From NCBI GenBank assembly GCA_033297075.1, contig MU858162.1, positions 54,362 through 118,361 on the forward strand: a stretch of 64,000 nt of DNA. The letters run 5' to 3'. Shown in pieces: positions 22,326-35,600 of the stretch. The notes under the pieces are model-generated. The model was not told where the DNA came from, did not search any database, and was given only the letters and a program-made list of their open reading frames with translations. The stretch comes from Rhypophila decipiens. Its lineage: Eukaryota > Ascomycota > Sordariomycetes > Sordariales > Naviculisporaceae. A program made the position numbers and the translations under genes. Within the stretch, counting starts at the first letter, position 1. The number at the start of each line of letters is the position of its first letter.

Positions 22326-25300
22326 GGGCGGGCGTGTCTCGTTGAGCTGCCGCCGCATGGTCCTGACACCGGCCTTTCAGATGGCTGCTATTTTACACCA
22401 GAGGAAGATCAACAGAGGCGGAGACAGAGAACTAGGGTTATTGGCGATGGCATCTTGGCTAGGGATGTCGATGCTGCTGGGCTTCAGCCTTTCTGGATAG
22501 GATCGATGAGGATTGGCGTATTCTAGGAGATCAACATCCGGGGTGCGCCATGAATGAATGGTGAAGAGAATGAGCTTGCATGTTAAGTGGATTGCCAGAC
22601 TGGCAGTCTTGCTATCGTTTTGGGCTCGGAAGGACACTTGATACCACGTTGTACAGCCGTAAAGGCTGGGAGCTAAATCATATTGGGCACGGAGTTACGG
22701 ATTGGACCTTCTTTTCTTTTTTTTTCATCTTGGGGATTGGAATCGGATCTGAGGATCTGGAATGGACCTGGTCTGCTCAGGCTTGTTTACCTCGTCTCCA
22801 GGGATTTGGAATTGTCTGGTCAGTCCCGCGTGTCACATCACGCCGTGCCACCCATGTAGCTTTACTTGCACTGTGCCCACTTGCTGTTTGTCTGCTGCAA
22901 ATCCTGGGGAGCTAGATACCTGTCGTCTTTAGTTTCGTGTTGTTGGTCTTCCTTTGGGTTCCGCGGGCCTCGTTGCCGGGTTATCTGTAAAACATCTTCA
23001 AAACCTTGTTCAATTTCTTGGTTTCATTCATCAGCGCATGATGGGTTGCTTGCACTGTATGGCCCTTGTTCTATACCTAGAGAAGCCCTTATACCAAGTT
23101 AGCGATTGAGACCATTATATTGTTGAAAGACTTTAAATAACACAGCACTTGATATCACCTCTAAGTCTCTGACCTGGCTCGTAAGATTGTAACAGAGTCA
23201 AGCAGATTGCTAACTGTCTCGGCCCCTCTTAGAACGAGTCCATGCTGTCTCCGATACCGTGATGTACTTAGTATGGGATATTTACCCCTTTTCAGCTTTT
23301 GTACTTAGCATTCGCTATTGAGCTCTAAACTAGTTTAGTCCACTTCAGACATTTATTCGCCTGCTTATACCATCTCATCTCATCTCTCTATCTGAAATAT
23401 ACTAGTATCATACGCGGTACGCACATCCTCTCGTCCACATCTTCCATGTGATACCGAGCCTGACAGGGCTGAAGGAAGAATGTGACCTGTTTGAGATGAC
23501 AGCGATGTGACAACTGACGAGATGACGAACGGCGCCAAGATCCCGACTACCTAGCTCAGATGGGATTCAATTCAAAGTGGAGTGAAGTCATGTCGAGTAT
23601 TCAATCTTGAGTATCTGTGATAGGTGTGCTCGCCTATTGAGCTCAATAACTTATGTGGTTGGGCAATATGCCCCCAAGTTGAAGGGTCAGAGATAATTTG
23701 CTCCAGTGATTACTGGTTCACATGCATATAAACCTAAAGGGACGGTCCTCGATCACACCGCTGCTCTCTTGCCTGCCTTCCGTATTCGTACTCTTCATGC
23801 CCTCCACAGTCTTGGCAATTTCATAGGGCTGAGGTGTACCCTGTACCAGTACGGTGAGCATATGTGATCAGATTACCTTGCAGGGGGCGGAAATGGGGGC
23901 ATGGACGAGGGGACGGGGATCGGGTTACAATGCCTGGGGGTCCTGGGTCATCAACCAGCGCCCGGACATACGGCCATTCGTCTCACCGAGTCACTCGTCA
24001 TGTCCAGACCAAACAGGCAACTCTCCGTATGACTGGGCGGCATGAGGACTGTGAGACCGAACTCGTGAATTCCATTTCGAAGCAACATGGGAAAGTTCAA
24101 GGTGACATCGAAACGCTCCGTACAGGAGCTTCGATTACAAACCCAACGGTGAGCCACTGAACTGTGTCCATCATACGGAGTAAAGAGCCGCGATTTTACG
24201 ATCCTTCATGTGCACCCCAGACGGGGAAGGGGACGGAGATGACAAGATGACGTGAGATCAATCATTCTCCTCACTGCTTCCGTGTCTTACCAACCTAATT
24301 TTACGCCGAGAATAACACCCAACATGCAAACCCGCATATCCTTGCCATCATTCACAGAGCAACGAAATTGTAACCATTAGCGGGAAATGGGAATGTTGGT
24401 TCACGCGACTACTCAGAAAATTTTAAATCCCGAAGCACATCGCGGCTTCGCGGTCGACTATTCGTCCGCTAGCCGCAGCAATACACCAACTCTCTCTCTC
24501 TCTCCCTCTCTGCTCCGCCATCATCGTCCGGCCGGCACGTATTCCAGGGTTACATACCCGTATACAGAGTAGGGGTCGAGAATAAGCATAAAAACTCTGC
24601 TGCCAGGTGTGGCTCACAGGCCCGCTCACTTGTATTGCCATGTTTCCCGACTTGCCTATTTGAGAAGATGGGGCTCAAAAGCCGTTGAATCACTGGTCGT
24701 TGCTTACCTTACTCGTGACGTTCAAGGATTGGCTCATAAGCTTGTTACCGAGCTCGTCAGGACGATGTTATTGATTAATAATCGTCAAATCCGAACCACA
24801 ATGCCTATGAGTAAGAATGAATGGCCAGATACTTGCGTAAGCGATCCGCGAACAGATCCAAGTTCACCGTCTTCAAAACCACCCATTGCGTCTCGTTCTG
24901 ACATTAGGAGCCATGGCACGGTTTTTATTTTTTATTCTTTTGCAAAACGACATTGAAGTTGAAGAATGTTAATCATGCCATATCGGAGGAAACCTTATGT
25001 TGCCTGTTGATATTGGCGTTCATTTCAAGTAATGTAAGACTGTGCTAACGATGATTTGGACTCTTTACGAATCCGAGATCCGGGCCTTGTAAGTTGTGGG
25101 CCCTCAAGCTAGACAGTTGCATCCCACGTCCAGTTCGCCAGCTCTTTTTCCAAGTGCTGACCTAACGGGCCAGCAGCGTCAGCCAGTCCGAAGTCAAGAC
25201 GTACCAATCAAAGGGTCCAAGTCAAAAAGAAGTAATGATATGGAATAAGTAACTCAAGCATGTGTATGTCCGGCCCCATAGTCCACAGTGTGGACCGTGG

Positions 25301-28159
25301 ACCTGAACGCCATAAACACCGCTCAGCCTTGCGTATGTTTGCGGTTGGACTTGCATGCTATTTTTCGAACAAAGTCAATGTCAAGCGCAGATGTGTACAC
25401 AGGACTCTACACTGCTTTGACTCAACTGATTCATCTCCATGTATGCCGAGGGCGAGAGCTCCCAAACAATCCTGAATCTGTCTATTCAACAGGAGTGGCC
25501 ATTCTCCCCCCTGTCAACCGCTTACACATTTATCAATGGCCAAAATGTCACCGTAGTGGGGGGTGCGCATACAACCCCAAGGTCAACGACTTCATCCATC
25601 AAGTCTGCTGCGGCGTCCAGCAGCCATGTTTGCCGAGGGGGGGCAAGGCGCACAAGGCGCCCCAGAAGTTGGACCCACAACGCACAGAGGGCGAGGCTAC
25701 CCCTCTGCCGTCCCAGTACTTTACCACAGTATTCAAAGGTTCCCAACTTGAGTCAGCACTTGAATCGGGACTTGAAATCAGGCACCGGCATCGTCTTTGA
25801 CTTTCACGGATACGGGTGCCCCATAAAACGAAGAGAGCCTCCAGGGAAAGGGCGCCAAGAGAGTTCGAGGACTACAAACTCGAGCACTCCTAGAAGAGCA
25901 AGGGCGGGAAGGTCCTTGGCATAGAGGAGCAAAGAAATGCTCATAAAGACGCCTTCGACAAGCCCCGCCCAAAGTCCAACTGCGGCATCAACCATGTCTT
26001 CCCGCCGGAGAGACTCTACCGCATCGCGAACATGGATGGGAGGTGCAGGTGCTCGCCGAGATCGGTCGGCATGTGAGGATGCACGACGGTGAGACGATTG
26101 GTCCGTGCCGGCCCAATATTGACGAGGTCAAGTGTTATCGCCGAGTCCGAGGGAAATGAATTCTAATATCAACGGCCAAGATCGCTGGACGTCAGTGTAG
26201 GGCGTGGCGCGCACATTGAAAGGGGCTGATTGAAGGCCGGAATACCAACCATGTTGTTCAAGATGACAGACGTACCGACTTATGGTATTGCCCCCACTAC
26301 TCCGTAATCATGATGATATCAATATGTGGTGGCTTACATCCGACCATTCTATGGGTTGGTAATTTTTCTGCCTGGAAGGACGTGCAGGTCTGCAGGACAA
26401 GCGAGATCAAGGAGTGGCACGGACAGTAGATATGAAGGGGCAGCTTCTTGGTTATAATTTGAAGAGGTGTAACTCGGGTCTTGGAACTAACTCTTCTCTC
26501 CAGTTCAAGGGGACTGGACTTCGTATACTAGTACCGTATTAGAATGATAGCGCAGATATATATAAGACCTAGCCGATGAAGGCGATCCAAATGCCATCTC
26601 ATATATTTTTGATACCTTATGCAGCCCAAGCCGTGATATATCTCAATTGTTAGTTCCCTCATTAAAAGACTTTGTAGGAGCCGCATTAGCCCCTCTGGAA
26701 TCAAAAGAAAGGTCGAGCGGAGGATCTGCCCCGTCACGATGTACACACTGTCTCACCCAACGCGGAGCCAATCTCGCGCTAAATTCCAGGCAGCTGGATT
26801 ACCAAGCCTGTCGTTGGATCGTTCGGGCCTCTGTTGGTCTAGATCCCTATAAAACGATAGGGCGTAAGGCATTGATACATATGCAGGTCTGAGATATTCT
26901 ATTCCTACTGTATGCAGGTAGATGGGTTGATCATCCCAAGTGGTGGTACTCGGTAGATTGGGATTATTGTTCGTCTAGTTTATATCCCTGCCTCGCGCTT
27001 CGGCAGTGCCTCAACTAGCGCCTCGTTGGATCATTATAGGATGGAGTCTTTCTAGCATTCGACTTCAAACCCAAGAAGAAAATGATCAGTACTCCTGGCC
27101 CATCCGCGGCCGGCTTACCAGTAACACCGCGGAGCAATGGCAGTGTGCGGCGTGGATAAGTCCGGGGTGGACATAGCGTAAACGGGCCACTCATGTCTAA
27201 CGGATCGCTATGACTAGGCACCACCAGACCATTATGAAAGCTTAATCCTCCTTCGAGCTCATCACCCTGAAATCCTGCAAAAGAAAAAAAATGTAACCTC
27301 GGTTCTAGTTGGCCTGTCTAATAAGGTTGAGGAAGGTGGAATGTCCAAGCCAGGATGCAACTTTATAGCAGACGGCAATGTATTGCTCCGAGTCCCAATA
27401 TGTCTGTGAAACGAGATCAAATGAGGAAGACACAAATAAGTGCCCATATAACGGCGGGCTTTTTGTAATGAGTTCGTAGCAGGGCACTACAGAAGATAAG
27501 TTGTATAGACGTGTTTGAAATAAAAGGGAAAATGGCTGCATAAATATCAAGACAAAGTTCTCGAACGGCATCATAACAAGGTAGAAAGACATTCAAATAA
27601 AAAATGCCCATACAATAACATCTAGCCTCTACCCCGGCCCGTTGATTGACATATAAAAAGGTCAGTAAATGGGCAAAATGTTTTGATACAATGTAAATCA
27701 TGTAGCATGCGTAGCCAATCATTAATTCATTAGTCAACTCTTCGCTCCACAGGCTGAACGTGAAAGGGAAAGGGAAAGAAAAACGAGAAAAATCCAAGAC
27801 GTATTGTCATGATGATCCCAGGAATGATTAAAGACAATGTAAAATAGGAGTCAGAAAAGAAACAAGGTCATGTGCAGCCGCCAATGCACGTAGATGATAC
27901 ATGCCAAAGGAATACGTCGTCCCGGGGAACAGGGAGGGAAAAAGGGTAAAGGGAATAAAAGTCATAACCGGCATTAATCCTCGCTCATTCACATGGCAAG
28001 CCTTGGTGGCTTTCTCATCCGTTTTGTCATCTCTTGCGTGTTGCTGCGCCCGCCAGAAAGCGCACTGAACCACGCTTCGCTCTGATTCATCCATGTAAAA
28101 GGAAAAAAAGATCTCCCGGCTCTTTCCGAGGCTTCGAAAGGACCGGGAGTCAGCTAGGG
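22326..28159. other. 5.8-kb gene-poor region
   Basis: No gene is supported. Composition is mixed without the heavy AT bias of RIP-mutated repeats. It holds a (CT)n microsatellite at 24490-24511. At about 25804-26090 on the minus strand there is a hydrophobic open frame (AAVGLWAGLVEGVFM, LALLGVLEFVVLEL) ending in a stop, with another open frame just downstream at 25522-25746. This could be a decayed membrane-protein gene or chance, and I could not join the two by a phase-correct intron. No TE domain was recognised. Confidence 0.4.
24490..24511. repeat. (CT)n microsatellite
   Basis: An imperfect run of CT dinucleotides (ctctctctctctc, then cctctctg) of about 22 bp in the gene-poor region. Confidence 0.85.
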
Positions 28160-29635
28160 TTACCTCCTGTCTTCAAGAGGCACTTTGTCGCCATAGAAGC
28201 CTCCTTCGCCACCGGCCCCAATACACGCTAGACAGGCTCCGCCACCATAAACACGCGTATGTCTGGTCCAGGAATGGCCTGCGTCATCCACTGCCGACAG
28301 GGTTTCCCCGTGAAGGTCCACCACTTCCTCTGAGTAGAAAACCCCTGGTCCGCCTGGTCCACCCACAAATTGATAGTCGTATGGCAAATCACTGCCTGGT
28401 GGAGGCGGAGGGAAAATTGGACCGCTCGGCGGGAAGCTGGAAGGGGCAAACGTGTACGGAGAAGTGATGGTTTCTCCGGATGAGGAAGCCGATGTGGTCG
28501 GGGTTGGAATTCCAATGGGGACACTTCTTGTATAGGATCTTCGCCGGGGATAGTCTGTCATACTCGGAGGACTCGAACTCGGGATATCTGCTGAGCTGGA
28601 TCCGGCCATGTAATCTGCGTTTGCTTCGTGCATGAATCCTCCATCCAGCTCCGGTGGGATCGAAACGGCATAACTTGGACGGCGAGACTCGAAGGGGAAT
28701 ATAGGGTCGCTGAGAGTTGGGGGCGTTAGAGGCGCCGGCGGTCCAGGACGCGAGAACTCCCACGAGGAATTCGTATAGTCCACGGTAGAGTATGCAGCAT
28801 TCTCGCTTGACCCCGGCCAAGGAAATTCGTCGCCGTACCGCGACGGCCCCGATTCAAGATCGCCAGCAGTTCCCAGAGCCCCCTGAGACAGACTGTCCTG
28901 TCTCGTCATGGACTCCTTCCCTTTTCCCTCTCCTTTTCCCTTTGATCCCAGACTGCTGGACCCATTCGAACTACCGCTTGGACGCCTGGAGGATGAAGCC
29001 TGAGAGGCCGAGGACCGGGATGATCGACTGTAAGTTCTTCGTTCTGCACTTGAGCCAGACTGTGGACCAGATCGGGAGGGGTCGAGCTGGCGTCTTATGT
29101 CTGTGGCACTGCGGTCGTTGGTGCTGACGCCACGTGACGTTGCTGACCCCGAGCGATCCTTCCTCTTCCCACTGGCATCACCATCCATCGCCAGTGTCTG
29201 CCAAGATGCCCCAATTAGGCCTGCCTGCGCTGCTGGAGACAGGGGCCCCACTATCAGTCCAGACTTGTGTACCGGGCTGCCCACTCCAAGCTCGGTCCCG
29301 TGTTGCTCCGGCGAAAAATATGGAGAGTTTGGGCCACCAACTGGTGGGCTCGAGCCCCAACAGACAGCACCACCTCGAGTGTCGTCAAGTGACGCAGGAT
29401 CTTTGAGTTCCCGAGTGTACTCGGGTCCCTGCTTGTGACCAGAGCAAGTATTCGGATAAGTGAGCTGGCGACCTCGTAGCTTAGCAAGGACGAGACGAGT
29501 GGCCAGCAAGACTAGTGCAATGGTTCCGAGTGCCCAGTATAAATGATGCGCTTTGCACGTCTTTGCAAAACGGTGGCTCGAAGCAGCGGCCAAGGTGACG
29601 TTACTGTCAGGAAGGGGTTTGACGAAAGCAGGCAT
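28160..29635 (-). CDS. Single-pass membrane protein with long disordered tail, uncharacterised
   Basis: An uninterrupted frame of 491 codons from an ATG at 29635. After about 32 residues there is one hydrophobic segment (YWALGTIALVLLATRLVLAKL). The remaining 430 residues are low-complexity: Ser-rich with Arg (RSSRSSASQASSSRRPSGSS), then Pro-rich and Gly-rich (PPPPPGSDL), ending in VYGGGACLACIGAGGEGG and DKVPLEDRR. There is no cleavable signal and no recognised domain. The gene sits alone, with 5.8 kb on one side and 9 kb on the other free of convincing genes. Its upstream region to about 30360 may contain a long 5' leader. Function unknown. Confidence 0.75.
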   Translation of the reverse strand: MPAFVKPLPDSNVTLAAASSHRFAKTCKAHHLYWALGTIALVLLATRLVLAKLRGRQLTYPNTCSGHKQGPEYTRELKDPASLDDTRGGAVCWGSSPPVGGPNSPYFSPEQHGTELGVGSPVHKSGLIVGPLSPAAQAGLIGASWQTLAMDGDASGKRKDRSGSATSRGVSTNDRSATDIRRQLDPSRSGPQSGSSAERRTYSRSSRSSASQASSSRRPSGSSNGSSSLGSKGKGEGKGKESMTRQDSLSQGALGTAGDLESGPSRYGDEFPWPGSSENAAYSTVDYTNSSWEFSRPGPPAPLTPPTLSDPIFPFESRRPSYAVSIPPELDGGFMHEANADYMAGSSSADIPSSSPPSMTDYPRRRSYTRSVPIGIPTPTTSASSSGETITSPYTFAPSSFPPSGPIFPPPPPGSDLPYDYQFVGGPGGPGVFYSEEVVDLHGETLSAVDDAGHSWTRHTRVYGGGACLACIGAGGEGGFYGDKVPLEDRR

Positions 29636-32600
29636 GCCTGGTGGTGGGCCGCCTCGCTGGGGAGTAGGGACGGGACCAGGAAATTAGCTGCTCTGCGGGC
29701 ACTTGATGGCCACTGTTTTGCCCACCGTAAGCGTCGGTCTTGGTCTATGGCCAGCGCAAAACCCGGGGATTATGGAAAGCCTGAAGGATCCGTTTTGGTG
29801 TCCGGGGGTAGCTGCCCTGCGTCGTAAGGTGTAAGTGTGTGTCTGTGGCTGGCCAGAGCGAATCTCACTCGTGCAGTCTCACGCCAGTCGTTTTACTTCT
29901 GAACCTGCCCACATCCCGCCAGCGATTCGAAACGAGCCGGTTTGCGAACCAACGACGACGAACCCTGAAATGTAAACTCGGGAGATGAGGCACTGGCCCA
30001 AAGGGAAACCGTGGGGGAGGTCGGATTTGGGTTGGGGGACCAGAGCAGGGATAACTCCCCTGCTGGATTCCAAAATAGAAGCCCGCATAGTCTAATGAGA
30101 TCTGGGCGGCACAGGCGTGGAGATTGGAAAAGCTACTTACCCTTGATGCGCGGTGCGAGATATCGACATGCGATGCACGCGCCGAGGATGCTCGAGGTGA
30201 GTCCGCGATGAGAGAAGAGATTCGGGAGGAGGACGCTGTCCAGACGACAACAGCGAACCTGGATCAGATTCTGCTTTAACAGACGCCACCCTCCTTGCTA
30301 GTCGACCTCGAGAGAAACCAAGAACAGGGGCAGACAGACAGACGGCCACAGACATGAGAAGATGGAAGTGTGTTCGGGAAGGGCAGCCATGGTCTTATAA
30401 GTTACCGACTACAACTAGCAGTCCTCTTGTACAGGTACGACATGGTATCCATGCGCTGCACCACTTGGTACTGTACGGGGATACATTCGGGAGACAGGAA
30501 GGGTGAGGTTGGAGTGAAGAGAAAGGGTCAGCACCAGGGAAAGAGATCGTGTCTTGGACGACAAGGAATAAAAAGGAGCAACGCTAGCAGATTACAGTAC
30601 TAATTAATCCTAAAAGCGTAAGAGGCATCCAACGTCCGCCAGCTGGGCATTGTGTCCAATAATGGCATGCCGGGGCCATTGTCTTTGCCGGGGCGCGTCA
30701 GTGTCCAAGCATTGTGGTTCCTGCCAAATACGAAGAGCAGCAAATTATTCGCCGATGGTGAGAAATTGTTGTGGGAACTGCAAGATGCTGTCGAATACGT
30801 CTTGCTGTCTGAGGAATCTCTGTTTTTTTTTGGTGTGCCGGTGTTGGTCCACGACCACGCACAGTCAGCTTCGACGGTGTCCGTAGCGTCGCGCTCATAG
30901 GGCGTGTTAGCGTTCACGCTAGGCCATAATTCCCTTGTGGCCCCTGCCCCCTGGCGTCCCTTTAGTGGCGTTCTCAATCAGGGGAACGCTGTAATTAGAG
31001 CGGTAAAAGGGCGGCAAAAGCGACATGAACTTTGCCCCGGCGAAGCATTAGCAACGTAGGCCTAGGTGGGATCAGGGACATGACGAGATGAACTCGAATC
31101 CTCGAATACATTGTATCAATGCGTCCGAGAGCTGGCTGCCGTGAAAGGCTGGCAGTCGCAGGCACCAACAACAGAGGCCGTCTTCATGTTGCTATGGCCT
31201 TGGTGCTCAGGGGCCGTCCACGATGACCACCAAAATTCCATTTGGTCGGATATTTGGTCTTCAGCCCATGACGCTCCGCGGTCGGCTAATTTGGCGTCTG
31301 GCGGCATGTCATATCAAAGTGTCGCCGAAAATCGATGCAGCGCGAAATGGATGATCCAGGGCACAGGTTTGAGAAGCCCGGGTCTGTTTCCCGCAATATC
31401 CATTATCCAGCTGGTTTGACGCGATCCAGAGACCCGGTGACTACAAGTTACCACCCGGCCCGGCAAATACGTTGCTGTCTTGCCAGTTGAACCATTCGGC
31501 ATGGGATATTTCGGAGGCGAGTTTGTGCATCGGGAGCTGAAAGCGCGGCTATTGAGAGCAGATCTCCAGAACACGATCTGTTCCAAGACTCGGTTCGCGG
31601 CTTTCCAGTGGCCAGTGGGATATCCGTATTCTGGTGAGACTATTGTACAAAGAACGCGGTCGTTGGTCCATGTGGGCCATCAGAGGGACGATCCATCTTG
31701 CAGAACGGAGGCAACAACAGGGCGGGGTCTGGTTCACGTCCCTGCCCAGTGCTCGGCTTCAGCTGCAAGTCAACAGGTCAAGCCCTATGGGAGAAGCCAC
31801 AAGTGTGGTCCCCTGTTCCAGTGAGCTGGCAAATGGCAACGGTCACACTGGACAGGGCCGAGGGTTTGGCCGGTGGGATGCAGGCCGTGCGGACATGGGG
31901 GGCATGGATGATACTGCTTGACCAAAGAGTGTCTGGAGAAATTGCTCCAATACATCTCCGTAGCATTCTGCTCCGCGACTGGGTGATTCCGTTGTTGAAG
32001 TTTATGTTTTCAACAGCTCAGCCAGCCCTGTGGTGGTGACGGCTTGATCCTTGTGTGCGTCAGTCCGCTGGAGCATTGTTTACTTTCAAAGTTAACCGGC
32101 CTTTGACGGGGCCATCAGGATCTAGACATGTTGGAACAAGAAGCTCGCTCATGAGCAACTGCGCAAGATAGGCGTTTTAATTTGAGTGTAGGCGCTTCAG
32201 TAGCCGACCAAGGCCCAGGCTTGCAAACCACAACAGCGGAGGTTGATGTCGGACAGGGAAACGGTGGAGGTGCCATGCGTTCTGCAGATACGATGCAGAA
32301 TTGCGCATGTGCGGGCTGATATGCTACAGCACGGGCCTGAAACGGCTGCCCTACAGGACCGCAGCGCCCTATCATGCTGTGCAGATGTTGTGCTGGACAG
32401 GGGCTGGGCAAACGTGACCACCCATGGATTTCTTCACAACTTTGCATCCTTGGACCGCAAGATTCCCATGATGCATCAATAGTGAACGTCATGGTACAGC
32501 ACTCCGTGTCTAGTCTGTGATGGTCTTGTGTCAATAAGGTAGGTATCATAGGAGACACACACCTCTGCCTGCCCATACCTTATATACACCTGCCCATGAG

Positions 32601-35600
32601 CCATGCAGATTGGTGTCGTAGAGGTGTGACCTTGGTACCACTGGGCTGAAGGGCTGGGGATGCACGGGTGGTTAATTGCATTCTGGGCCCTACCCAACAT
32701 CCGGATTTAAATTAGATGGAGTGAAGAGATGCACGACTTCTTCCGGGTTCAAGACTGAGATGCTCTCTATCTCTGACAGTCTTCTCGGACCTGGCTGACA
32801 AATGGCGTGCTCTTCCCACTGGCGATAATCGGTCCAGACAACGAGAGGTCATGACTTGAAGCTGACGGCGATCTCATGAGGGGAAAAGCGCGAAAGAGGC
32901 GTCGAAATTTTGCACCAGTGTAAGAATGGGAGGAATTGCGGCAGTCATCGTGGGCAAAAGATGTTGGTCAATGCTGTTCAGTAAGTTGCACAGGTGAAAA
33001 TGGATGGTGATGCCGGTGGCTAGTGTGATGAGTGACGAGACATGGACTGCCCGCTGCCGAGGTGGATGATGATGCCGGCGTTGGGGAGCGCCTGCCAGAT
33101 TCAAAAGCGATTTGGTGATGTTGGACCTGATTCAGCTTGCCCACTTCTGGGTGCGGCCGTTTGATTGGCGAGGTCAACGGAGAGGTGGGGACTCGGACAA
33201 ATGCTCGCTCCCTCTGCCGTGAGGGCTCCCACTAAATTTCTTGGAGCGTATCGTTTGTACGTAATGCGATACCGGTATCCGTAACTGTCAACAGAAAGAG
33301 CCTCCTCCAGGCAGGAGCTTCAAGATTTCTCGGTCAAGCATGACTGAGAAGGACAAACTTGGAAGCTCCGTCTCCGTCCACGTTTTTGGTGATAGTTTCT
33401 CCTTTTGGCTTCAAATCTTGACTTTCCTTGCATTGGGCTTCTAAAGGGACATCCTTAACAAAATGTGTGGCTGATTTCGGTTCAGCACTCCCTGTTTCCT
33501 AAGTAGGAAAGTCATGCTCGCCATGGAAGCACATGAGTGGCACCTTCTCACTATTTTCTCTATGCCGCTCACACCAATCTCAGATCCTCTTTTTTGAGCT
33601 TGATATTTTTTAAAAGCATCGGTAAACCGAGCGATCGGCGCTCTGCATTCAGCTCCCGAATATAATATCATGCCGACTAATATCTCGTGCACTGTCAAGT
33701 CTTTAAAGATGACCTGCGCCGCGCTGCTCCTTTGACACCGTTCGTATCGCTGATGAGGACTGTACAATACGTAAGTACTTGTACACGTACATACCAACGT
33801 TGTGGAAGCGGGGTTTCTCCACCATTAGCACCCCGTCGTCTTTGGGACAGGGACTTGAGCCCATGAAACCCATACGGTAAAGTACCGCCCCCAGCTGCCA
33901 TGGTCTTTCACCGCCTTCAATCAACTTGGACTTTCCACAGTAGCTGAACTGTTACCAACCAGAATTCCGATTTCTCTTCATTCTCATCTTGCCTTTTGCC
34001 ACTTTCCTGTCCACGATGCATTCAGCTTCGTGTCGCAAAGACACTCCAATCTTGGAATTGACAATGGACTGGCCAGGCATCATCGTTCGGACCCCAAAGA
34101 CGTGGACGACATCGGACAATCGTCATCATATCTGTCTCTCTGTTTTGATGTTACCCACTCCATCTTGACCGGCCCGTCGCGTCCACCAAACCAGATCCGG
34201 CCTGTTACGCCAGTCACGAATCTGACGGCGCGGTTTTCTCGACTGGCTGACAATCGCCGAGCCGTGCCCAGAGAGCTGTCCAAACCGCTATCACTTGGTC
34301 CTGCTTTTCCTTTCCGATCCTAGTCGGCGATAATCTCGAGCAGGCTCGTCCGGAACTGTACGCGACAGGGCCAATCTTTCTCGTGAATCGCGTCCAATCA
34401 TGGGCCTCTTCGTTCGCCCTCTGGCAATATAACAAGGTCATCATTACCGTCCAGCACCAACAATGACCTGTCTTGTTGTGATGTCGTACCTCCAACATTC
34501 TCGAGACAGGGGTAGACAGAGCCTCGCGGCGAACCAACCGCTCCGTTATCCAACTCGTTCGGTCGCACGACGCCTGTCGCGCCATTACCCGAAGGCTCGG
34601 GATTTGTGCAGTAACCTCCAATGAGGCTCCGCGCCCCTCTGTGGGCTCTGATATCGGCCGAGAGGTACGAGTTATTCCCCGCTTCTGTTTTTGTTATTGT
34701 GTACAATGCCTCGGTTGCATGAAATCCTTTCTCGGATGCTTACTCACACCTTGTCCGAAAGTGGTGTATTAGCGTTACACGTTGATGATTGACCTTCAAT
34801 GTTTGGATCCTTGGCGACAACAAACTGCTGACCGATTTCCCGCCCCTGGTGAGGGTGAGGGTTGGTTCCGACGGTCCGAAGTCCTGTTGTTCTTGGTTCA
34901 GCCCTATGGGCCTACCCCTGTCCGACTCCTCGCCGTGACCTGGACCCCTGTCGCGCCATCAGATTTGGGAATGTGCCAGTGGGGTCCCAGTGGAGCGCCT
35001 GCTGCAACCTCTTTCTCCGCTCTCATCACAACACTTTACAAGTTCACATGTCTTTTGACTCGAATGCCAACGCGCAGGCATCACTCGGTCGCACCAACGC
35101 CGAGTGAGCATAAAGTCCAATATCGCCAACCACCTCATTTGAGTCCGTCTGTGGCTCAGGAGCGGGCAATCGCCGTCAATTACCGAGCACGTTGGTGTCT
35201 TGCAGTCCAGTGGGCCATGGCAGCCAAGGACCACAACAAATCTGACGTTCTGACCTGACTCCATCCTTCGGCCTGGACCCTCTCCAATTCTGCTCCATGA
35301 TTCCTCAGAAGTTTCTGACCGCTATTTGCATCCTGTTTACCGGCTTCCAACAGATATTGGAGGTTTCGGTGTCTGCATTCTTCTAGCTGTCATTCTTGAC
35401 CCGGGAAATCGTTATTGCCCTCGTGCTTCCTGCATGGCGGCTCACATGGTACCTGGATGTACATCATACCGCCATTGAGGCGACCCCTCCTCAGTGAACG
35501 ATTGGCCCAAAGGGTCAGTCAATCAGCTCCCATATCCTGCTTTTTACTATTGGTTGCTACACTCGCCGCTTATACGAACCCCAAAATCAAGAATTGCTCC

